This document shows positions 14,961-24,581 of a stretch of DNA of 64,000 nt, in pieces; position 1 is the first letter of the stretch, and each line of letters begins with the position of its first letter. Where the stretch lies: positions 16,014 through 80,013 of the forward strand of contig JAOWCC010000432.1 in assembly GCA_030867875.1 (NCBI GenBank), written 5' to 3'. The position numbers and the translations under genes were made by a program. Source of the stretch: Actinernus sp. WN-2022 (Eukaryota > Cnidaria > Anthozoa > Actiniaria > Actinernidae). The notes beneath the pieces are model-generated. The model was not told where the DNA came from. It did not search any database and saw only the letters and a list, made by a program, of their open reading frames with translations.

Positions 14961-15021
14961 ATTCATCATTCCTGATTCATCATTCCTGATTCATCATTTA
15001 TCATTCCTGATTCATCATTCA
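14961..15021 (-). repeat. Inverted heptamer patch
   Basis: For about 61 bp the + strand reads ATTCATCATTCCTG and similar, which is the reverse complement of the array. It is the only orientation switch I found in Array 1. The left breakpoint follows GATTAATCAGT and the right breakpoint lies in CATTCATCAGGAATG. At the right edge the switch creates an inverted repeat: 17-bp arms at 15,004-15,020 and 15,026-15,042, one mismatch, 5-bp loop. The left flank also switches polarity, so a longer imperfect fold-back is possible there. Confidence 0.93.
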
Positions 15022-17770
15022 TCAGGAATGATGATTCAGGAATCAGGAATGTTGATTCAGGAATGAGCGATGATCAATCAGGAATGAGGAATGATCATTT
15101 AGGAATCAGGAATGATGAATCAGGAATCAGGAATGATGAATCAGGAGTCAGGAATGATGAATCAGGAATGATGAATCAGGAATGATGAATCAGGAATGAT
15201 GAATGATGTATCAGGAATGATGAATCAGGAATCAGGAATGATGAATCAGGAATGATGAATCAGGAATCAGGAATCAGGAATGATGAATCAGGAATGATGA
15301 ATGATGAATCAGGAATCAGGAATCAGGAATCAGGAATCAGGAATCAGGAATCAGGAATGATGAATCAGGAATCAGGAATGATGAATCAGGAATCAGGAAT
15401 GATGAATCAGGAATGATGAATCAGGAATGATGAATGACGAATCAGGAATGATGAATGACGAATCAGGAATCAGGAATGATGAATCAGGAATAAGGAATGA
15501 TGAATCAGGTATGATGAATGATGAATCAGGAATGATGAATCAGGAATAATGAATTAGGAATCAGGAATCAGGAATGATGAATCAGGAATCAGGAATGATG
15601 AATCAGGAATGATGAATGATGAATCAGGTATCAGGAATGATGAATCAGGAATAAAGAATGATGAATCACGAATGATGAATGATGAGTCAGGAATCAGGAA
15701 TGATGAATCAGGAATGATGAATCAGGAATGATGAATCAGGAATGATGAATCAGGAATGATGACTCAGGAATCAGGAATGATGAATCAGGAATGATGAATG
15801 ATGAATCAGGAATGATGATTGATGAATCAGGAATGATAAATCAGGAATCAGGAATGATGAATGATGAATCAGGAATCAGCAATGATGAATCAGGAATCAG
15901 GAATGATGAATCAGGAATGATGAATGATGAATCAGGAATCCGGAATAATGAATCAGGAATAAAGAATAAAGAATCAGGAATGATGAATGATGAATCAGGA
16001 ATGATGAATGACGAATCAGGAATGACGAATCAGGAATCAGGAATGATGAATGATGAATCAGGAATCAGGAATGATGAATCAGGAATCAGGAATGATGAAT
16101 CAGGAATGATGAATGATGAATCAGGAATGATGAATCAGGAATCAGGAATCAGGAGTGATTAATCAGGAATCAGGAATGATGAATCAGGAATCAGGAATGA
16201 TGATTCAGGAATGAGGAATGATCATTCAGGAATGAGGAATGATGAATCAGGAATGAGGAATGATGAATCAGGAATGAGGAATGATGAATCAGGAATCAGG
16301 AATGATGAATCAGGAATCAGGAATGATGAATCAGGAATGATGAATCAGGAATCAGGAATGATGAATCAGGAATGATGAATGATGAATCAGGAATGATGAA
16401 TGATGTATCAGAAATCAGGAATGATGAATCAGGAATGATGAATCAGGAATGATGAATGACGAATCAGGAATGATGAATGATGAATCAGGAATCAGGAATG
16501 ATGAATCAGGAATAAGGAATGATGAATCAGGAATGACGAATGATAAATCAGGAATGATGAATCAGGAATGATGAATCAGGAATCAGGAATCAGGAATGAT
16601 GAATCAGGAATCTGGAATGATGAATGATGAATCAGGAATGATGAATGATGAATCAGGAATGATAAATCAGGAATCAGGAATGATGAATGATGAATCAGGA
16701 ATCAGCAATGATGAATCAGGAATCAGGAATGATGAATCAGGAATGATGAATGATGAATCAGGAATCCGGAATGATGAATCAGGAATAAGGAATGATGAAT
16801 CAGGAATGATGAATGATGAATCAGGAATGATGAATGATGAATCAGGAATGACGAATCAGGAATCAGTATCAGGAATGATGAATGATGAATCAGGAATGAG
16901 GAATGATGAATCAGGAATCAGGAATGATGAATCAGGAATGAGGAATGATGAATCAGGAATGATGAATGATAAATCAGGAATGATGAATCAGGAATGATGA
17001 ATCAGGAATCAGGAATCAGAAGTGATTAATCAGGAATCAGGAATGATGAATCAGGAATCAGGAATGATGATTCAGGAATGAGGAATGATCAATCAGGAAT
17101 CAGGAATGATGAATCAGGAATGAGGAATGAGGAATCAGGAATGATAAATGATGAATCAGGAATCAGGAATGATGAATCAGGAATGAGGAATGATGAATCA
17201 GGAATGATGAATCAGGAATCAGGAATGATGAATCAGGAATGATGAATGATGTATCCGGAATCAGGAATGATGAATCAGGAAAGAGGAATGATGAATCAGG
17301 AATCAGGAATGGTGAATCAGGAATCAGGAATGATGAATCAGGAATCAGGAATGATGAATCAGGAATGATGAATCAGGAATCAGGAATGATCAATCAGGAA
17401 TGATGAATGATGAATCAGAAATCAGCAATGATGAATCAGGATTCAGGAATGATGAATCAGGAATGATGAATGATGAATCAGGAATGATGAATCAGGAATG
17501 ATGAATCAGAAATCAGCAATGATGAATCAGGATTCAGGAATGATGAATCAGGAATGATGAATGATGAATCAGGAATGATGAATCAGGAATCAGGAATGAT
17601 GAATCAGGAATCAGGAATGATGAATCAGGAATCAGGAATGATGAATCAGGAATGATGAATGATGAATCAGGAATGATGAATCAGGAATGAGGAATGATGA
17701 ATCAGGAATGAGGAGTGATCAATCAGGAATCAGGAATGATGAATCAGGAATGAGGAATGATGAATCAGGA

Positions 17771-17786
17771 ATGAGGAATTTTACGG
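17771..17786 (+). other. Junction between the heptamer and 88-bp satellites
   Basis: The last heptamers read AATCAGG AATGAGG, then GAATTTTACGG enters the 88-bp monomer in its 3' part. GAAT (17,776-17,779) fits both arrays, so the breakpoint carries about 4 bp of microhomology. No target-site duplication, transposon end or unique spacer is present. The first 88-bp-array monomers are atypical: the next interval is 87 bp through a lost T near 17,889, and the one after has CTACATTGAACC instead of GGCACATTGAACG near 17,961-17,972. Confidence 0.93.
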
Positions 17787-17984
17787 CACATTGAACGTTT
17801 TTAAGATTAGCTCGCGGTCAGGAATCTATGAATTGGCTGAAAAGATGGAATCTCTCCGTTTGAGACTTTTACGGCACACTGAACGTTTTAAGATTAGCTC
17901 GCGAGGAGGAATCTATGAATTGGCTGGAAAGATGGAATCTCTCCGTTTGAGAATTTTACGCTACATTGAACCTTTTTAAGATTA

Positions 17985-18850
17985 GCTCGCGGTCAGGAAT
18001 CTATGAATTGGCTGGAAAGATGGAATATCTCCGTTTGAGAATTTTACGGCACATTGAACGTTTTTAAGATTAGCTCGCGGTCAGGAATCTATGAATTGGC
18101 TGAAAAGATGGAATCTCTCCGTTTGAGACTTTTACGGCACACTGAACGTTTTTAAGATTAGCTCGCGAGGAGGAATCTATGAATTGGCTGGAAAGATGGA
18201 ATCTCTCCGTTTAGGACTTTTACGGCACACTGAACGTTTTTAAGATTAGCTCGCGAGGAGGAATCTATGAATTGGCTGGAAAGATGGAATCTCTCCGTTT
18301 GAGAATTTTACGGCACATTGAACGTTTTTAAGATTAGCTCGCGGTCAGGAATCTATGAATTGGCTGGAAAGATGGAATCTCTCCGTTTGAGAATTTTACG
18401 GCACATTGAACGTTTTTAAGATTAGCTCGCGGTCAGGAATCTATGAATTGGCTGAAAAGATGGAATCTCTCCGTTTCAGATTTTTACGGCACACTGAACG
18501 TTTTTAAGATTAGCTCGCGAGGAGGAATCTATGAATTGGCTGGAAAGATGGAATCTCTCCGTTTGAGAATTTTACGGCACATTGAACGTTTTTAAGATTA
18601 GCTCGCGGTCAGCAATCTATGAATTGGCTGGAAAGATGGAATCTCTCCTTTTGAGAATTTTACGGCACATTGAACGTTTTTAAGATTAGCTCGCGGTCAG
18701 GAATCTATGAATTGGCTGGAAAGATGGAATCTCTCCGTTTGAGAATTTTACAGCACATTGAACGTTTTTAAGATTAGCTCGCGGTCAGGAATCTATGAAT
18801 TGGCTGAAAAGATGGAATCTCTCCGTTTGAGACTTTTACGGCACACTGAA
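17985..18850 (+). repeat. 21-monomer-offset block, partner of 19,833-20,698
   Basis: Three rare variants recur exactly 1,848 bp (21 x 88) apart: GGAATATCT (core at 18,023 and 19,871), CGTTTAGGAC (TTAGGAC at 18,211 and 20,059) and TACAGCACATTG (CAGCAC at 18,751 and 20,599). The equal spacing shows a copied string of monomers with no net indel between the copies. Confidence 0.9.
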
Positions 18851-20781
18851 CGTTTTTAAGATTAGCTCGCGGTCAGGAATCTATGAATTGGCTGGAAAGA
18901 TGGAATCTCTCCGTTTGAGAATTTTACGGCACATTGAACGTTTTTAAGATTAGCTCGCGGTCAGGAATCTATGAATTGGCTGGAAAGATGGAATCTCTCC
19001 GTTTGAGAATTTTACGGCACATTGAACGTTTTTAAGATTAGCTCGCGATCAGGAATCTAGGAATTGGCTGAAAAGATGGAATCTCTCCGTTTGACACTTT
19101 TACGGCACACTGAACGTTTTTAAGATTAGCTCGCGAGGAGGAATCTATGAATTGGCTGGAAAGATGGAATCTCTCCGTTTGAGACTTTTACGGCACATTG
19201 AACGTTTTTAAGATTAGCTCGCGAGGAGGAATCTATGAATTGGCTGGAAAGATGGAATCTCTCCGTTTGAGAATTTTACGGCACATTGAACGTTTTTAAG
19301 ATTAGCTCGCGGTCAGGAATCTATGAATTGGCTGGAAAGATGGAATCTCTCCTTTTGAGAATTTTACGGCACATTGAACGTTTTTAAGATTAGCTCGCGG
19401 TCAGGAATCTATGAATTGGCTGAAAAGATGGAATCTCTCCGTTTGAGATTTTTACGGCACACTGAACGTTTTTAAGATTAGCTCGCGAGGAGGAATCTAT
19501 GAATTGGCTGGAAAGATGGAATCTCTCCGTTTGAGAATTTTACGGCACATTGAACGTTTTTAAGATTAGCTCGCGGTCAGGAATCTATGAATTGGCTGGA
19601 AAGATGGAATCTCTCCTTTTGAGAATTTTACGGCACATTGAACGTTTTTAAGATTAGCTCGCGGTCAGGAATCTATGAATTGGCCGGAAAGATGGAATCT
19701 CTCCGTTTGAGAATTTTACGGCACATTGAACGTTTTTAAGATTAGCTCGCGGTCAGGAATCTATGAATTGGCCGGAAAGATGGAATCTCTCCGTTTGAGA
19801 ATTTTACGGCACATTGAACGTTTTTAAGATTAGCTCGCGGTCAGGAATCTATGAATTGGCTGGAAAGATGGAATATCTCCGTTTGAGAATTTTACGGCAC
19901 ATTGAACGTTTTTAAGATTAGCTCGCGGTCAGGAATCTATGAATTGGCTGAAAAGATGGAATCTCTCCGTTTGAGACTTTTACGGCACACTGAACGTTTT
20001 TAAGATTAGCTCGCGAGGAGGAATCTATGAATTGGCTGGAAAGATGGAATCTCTCCGTTTAGGACTTTTACGGCACACTGAACGTTTTTAAGATTAGCTC
20101 GCGAGGAGGAATCTATGAATTGGCTGGAAAGATGGAATCTCTCCGTTTGAGAATTTTACGGCACATTGAACGTTTTTAAGATTAGCTCGCGGTCAGGAAT
20201 CTATGAATTGGCTGGAAAGATGGAATCTCTCCGTTTGAGAATTTTACGGCACATTGAACGTTTTTAAGATTAGCTCGCGGTCAGGAATCTATGAATTGGC
20301 TGAAAAGATGGAATCTCTCCGTTTCAGATTTTTACGGCACACTGAACGTTTTTAAGATTAGCTCGCGAGGAGGAATCTATGAATTGGCTGGAAAGATGGA
20401 ATCTCTCCGTTTGAGAATTTTACGGCACATTGAACGTTTTTAAGATTAGCTCGCGGTCAGCAATCTATGAATTGGCTGGAAAGATGGAATCTCTCCTTTT
20501 GAGAATTTTACGGCACATTGAACGTTTTTAAGATTAGCTCGCGGTCAGGAATCTATGAATTGGCTGGAAAGATGGAATCTCTCCGTTTGAGAATTTTACA
20601 GCACATTGAACGTTTTTAAGATTAGCTCGCGGTCAGGAATCTATGAATTGGCTGAAAAGATGGAATCTCTCCGTTTGAGAATTTTACGGCACATTGAACG
20701 TTTTTAAGATTAGCTCGCGGTCAGCAATCTATGAATTGGCTGGAAAGATGGAATCTCTCCTTTTGAGAATTTTACGGCACA

Positions 20782-20970
20782 TTGAACGTTTTTAAGATTA
20801 GCTCGCGGTCAGCAATCTATGAATTGGCTGGAAAGATGGAATCTCTCCGTTTGAGAATTTTACGGCACATGAACGTTTTTAAGATTAGCTCGCGGTCAGG
20901 AATCTATGAATTGGCTGGAAAGATGGAATCTCTCCGTTTGAGAATTTTACGGCACATTGAACGTTTTTAA
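20782..20970 (+). repeat. First of thirteen inherited 87-bp monomers
   Basis: Near 20,870 the monomer reads GGCACATGAACG instead of GGCACATTGAACG, one T shorter. The same deletion recurs near 22,541, 22,892, 24,387, 25,353, 28,961, 36,616, 37,582, 40,222, 43,033, 44,001, 47,960 and 49,719. It sits in consistent subtype contexts, usually after a GGTCAGCAATC or CCTTTTGAG monomer, so it is inherited through block copying rather than recurrent error. Because 87 is divisible by 3, two monomers in a row stay open in one frame here, giving spurious 62-codon frames. Confidence 0.88.
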
Positions 20971-21419
20971 GATTAGCTCGCGGTCAGGAATCTATGAATT
21001 GGCTGAAAAGATGGAATCTCTCCGTTTCACACTTTTACGGCACACTGAACGTTTTTAAGATTAGCTCGCGAGGAGGAATCTATGAATTGGCTGGAAAGAT
21101 GGAATCTCTCCGTTTGAGAATTTTACGGCACATTGAACGTTTTTAAGATTAGCTCGCGGTCAGGAATCTATGAATTGGCTGGAAAGATGGAATCTCTCCG
21201 TTTGAGAATTTTACGGCACATTGAACGTTTTTAAGATTAGCTCGCGGTCAGGAATCTATGAATTGGCTGAAAAGATGGAATCTCTCCGTTTGAGATTTTT
21301 ACGGCACACTGAACGTTTTTAAGATTAGCTCGCGAGGAGGAATCTATGAATTGGCTGGAAAGATGGAATCTCTCCGTTTGAGAATTTTACGGCACATTGA
21401 ACGTTTTTAAGATTAGCTC

Positions 21420-24400
21420 GCGGTCAGGAATCTATGAATTGGCTGGAAAGATGGAATCTCTCCTTTTGAGAATTTTACGGCACATTGAACGTTTTTAAGA
21501 TTAGCTCGCGGTCAGGAATCTATGAATTGGCCGGAAAGATGGAATCTCTCCGTTTGAGAATTTTACGGCACATTGAACGTTTTTAAGATTAGCTCGCGGT
21601 CAGGAATCTATGAATTGGCCGGAAAGATGGAATCTCTCCGTTTGAGAATTTTACGGCACATTGAACGTTTTTAAGATTAGCTCGCGGTCAGGAATCTATG
21701 AATTGGCTGGAAAGATGGAATCTCTCCGTTTGAGAATTTTACGGCACATTGAACGTTTTTAAGATTAGCTCGCGGTCAGGAATCTATGAATTGGCTGGAA
21801 AGATGGAATCTCTCCGTTTGAGAATATTACGGCACATTGAACGTTTTTAAGATTAGCTCGCGGTCAGGAATCTATGAATTGGCTGAAAAGATGGAATCTC
21901 TCCGTTTGAGACTTTTACGGCACACTGAACGTTTTTAAGATTAGCTCGCGAGGAGGAATCTATGAATTGGCTGGAAAGATGGAATCTCTCCGTTTGAGAC
22001 TTTTACGGCACACTGAACGTTTTTAAGATTAGCTCGCGAGGAGGAATCTATGAATTGGCTGGAAAGATGGAATCTCTCCGTTTGAGAATTTTACGGCACA
22101 TTGAACGTTTTTAAGATTAGCTCGCGGTCAGGAATCTATGAATTGGCTGGAAAGATGGAATCTCTCCGTTTGAGAATTTTACGGCACATTGAACGTTTTT
22201 AAGATTAGCTCGCGGTCAGGAATCTATGAATTGGCTGAAAAGATGGAATCTCTCCGTTTGAGATTTTTACGGCACACTGAACGTTTTTAAGATTAGCTCG
22301 CGAGGAGGAATCTATGAATTGGCTGGAAAGATGGAATCTCTCCGTTTGAGAATTTTACGGCACATTGAACGTTTTTAAGATTAGCTCGCGGTCAGCAATC
22401 TATGAATTGGCTGGAAAGATGGAATCTCTCCTTTTGAGAATTTTACGGCACATTGAACGTTTTTAAGATTAGCTCGCGGTCAGGAATCTATGAATTGGCT
22501 GGAAAGATGGAATCTCTCCGTTTGAGAATTTTACGGCACATGAACGTTTTTAAGATTAGCTCGCGGTCAGGAATCTATGAATTGACTGGAAAGATGGAAT
22601 CTCTCCGTTTGAGAATTTTACGGCACATTGAACGTTTTTAAGATTAGCTCGCGGTCAGGAATCTATGATTTGGCTGGAAAGATGGAATCTCTCCGTTTGA
22701 GAATTTTACGGCACATTGAACGTTTTTAAGATTAGCTCGCGGTCAGCAATCTATGAATTGGCTGGAAAGATGGAATCTCTCCTTTTGAGAATTTTACGGC
22801 ACATTGAACGTTTTTAAGATTAGCTCGCGGTCAGCAATCTATGAATTGGCTGGAAAGATGGAATCTCTCCGTTTGAGAATTTTACGGCACATGAACGTTT
22901 TTAAGATTAGCTCGCGGTCAGGAATCTATGAATTGGCTGGAAAGATGGAATCTCTCCGTTTGAGAATTTTACGGCACATTGAACGTTTTTAAGATTAGCT
23001 CGCGGTCAGGAATCTATGAATTGGCTGAAAAGATGGAATCTCTCCGTTTCACACTTTTACGGCACACTGAACGTTTTTAAGATTAGCTCGCGAGGAGGAA
23101 TCTATGAATTGGCTGGAAAGATGGAATCTCTCCGTTTGAGAATTTTACGGCACATTGAACGTTTTTAAGATTAGCTCGCGGTCAGGAATCTATGAATTGG
23201 CTGGAAAGATGGAATCTCTCCGTTTGAGAATTTTACGGCACATTGAACGTTTTTAAGATTAGCTCGCGGTCAGGAATCTATGAATTGGCTGGAAAGATGG
23301 AATCTCTCCTTTTGAGAATTTTACGGCACATTGAACGTTTTTAAGATTAGCTCGCGGTCAGGAATCTATGAATTGGCCGGAAAGATGGAATCTCTCCGTT
23401 TGAGAATTTTACGGCACATTGAACGTTTTTAAGATTAGCTCGCGGTCAGGAATCTATGAATTGGCCGGAAAGATGGAATCTCTCCGTTTGAGAATTTTAC
23501 GGCACATTGAACGTTTTTAAGATTAGCTCGCGGTCAGGAATCTATGAATTGGCTGGAAAGATGGAATCTCTCCGTTTGAGAATTTTACGGCACATTGAAC
23601 GTTTTTAAGATTAGCTCGCGGTCAGGAATCTATGAATTGGCTGGAAAGATGGAATCTCTCCGTTTGAGAATATTACGGCACATTGAACGTTTTTAAGATT
23701 AGCTCGCGGTCAGGAATCTATGAATTGGCTGAAAAGATGGAATCTCTCCGTTTGAGACTTTTACGGCACACTGAACGTTTTTAAGATTAGCTCGCGAGGA
23801 GGAATCTATGAATTGGCTGGAAAGATGGAATCTCTCCGTTTGAGACTTTTACGGCACACTGAACGTTTTTAAGATTAGCTCGCGAGGAGGAATCTATGAA
23901 TTGGCTGGAAAGATGGAATCTCTCCGTTTGAGAATTTTACGGCACATTGAACGTTTTTAAGATTAGCTCGCGGTCAGGAATCTATGAATTGGCTGGAAAG
24001 ATGGAATCTCTCCGTTTGAGAATTTTACGGCACATTGAACGTTTTTAAGATTAGCTCGCGGTCAGGAATCTATGAATTGGCTGAAAAGATGGAATCTCTC
24101 CGTTTGAGATTTTTACGGCACACTGAACGTTTTTAAGATTAGCTCGCGAGGAGGAATCTATGAATTGGCTGGAAAGATGGAATCTCTCCGTTTGAGAATT
24201 TTACGGCACATTGAACGTTTTTAAGATTAGCTCGCGGTCAGCAATCTATGAATTGGCTGGAAAGATGGAATCTCTCCTTTTGAGAATTTTACGGCACATT
24301 GAACGTTTTTAAGATTAGCTCGCGGTCAGGAATCTATGAATTGGCTGGAAAGATGGAATCTCTCCGTTTGAGAATTTTACGGCACATGAACGTTTTTAAG

Positions 24401-24581
24401 ATTAGCTCGCGGTCAGGAATCTATGAATTGACTGGAAAGATGGAATCTCTCCGTTTGAGAATTTTACGGCACATTGAACGTTTTTAAGATTAGCTCGCGG
24501 TCAGGAATCTATGATTTGGCTGGAAAGATGGAATCTCTCCGTTTGAGAATTTTACGGCACATTGAACGTTTTTAAGATTAG
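21420..24581 (+). repeat. 1,846-bp (21-monomer) tandem higher-order repeat
   Basis: The string from about 21,420 to 22,735 recurs at about 23,266-24,581. Landmarks are CCTTTTGAG (about 21,461 and 23,307), AGAATATTAC (21,821 and 23,667) and the 87-bp monomer followed by GAATTGACTGG (22,541 and 24,387). The period is 21 x 88 minus 2 because two 87-bp monomers lie inside one unit. Confidence 0.88.

Larger units (their letters stand above)
1..17779 (+). repeat. Heptanucleotide satellite array (AATCAGG / AATGATG)
   Basis: The region consists of roughly 2,500 tandem 7-bp units. The two main forms are AATCAGG and AATGATG; minor forms include AATGAGG, AATAAGG, AATGTTG, AATCCGG, AATGACG and AATCATG. 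All share the frame AAT-N-A/T-N-G. Orientation is constant on the + strand except for a short patch near 14,961. Order is not a simple alternation: runs of AATCAGG and AATGATG mix, and the mixed patterns are then copied in blocks of 1 to 3 kb. The + strand is purine-rich and G-rich, with few C. The array is cut by the left window edge, so its true length is unknown. No gene, unique sequence or transposon interrupts it. The family is not one I recognise. Confidence 0.97.

Noticed and set aside
865..16997. Open frames of 60-133 codons in Array 1 on both strands, encoding seven-residue repeats such as NDESGIR or IPDSSFL
   Set aside because: A 7-bp unit translates to a 7-residue repeat in any frame, and three units (21 bp) return to phase. 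Frames stay open only where AATGATG does not place TGA in phase. Similar peptides appear on both strands and frames end wherever a unit slips, so there is no sign of coding constraint, promoter or gene structure.
1..17779. Telomeric repeat (7-bp unit as in plant TTTAGGG)
   Set aside because: The unit sequence AATCAGG/AATGATG lacks a G-run on either strand, and the units are far too heterogeneous for a telomerase product.
1..17779. Human satellite II/III-type (GGAAT)n array
   Set aside because: GGAAT occurs often, but the period is 7, not 5, and runs of pure GGAAT pentamers are absent. The resemblance is limited to the shared five-base core.
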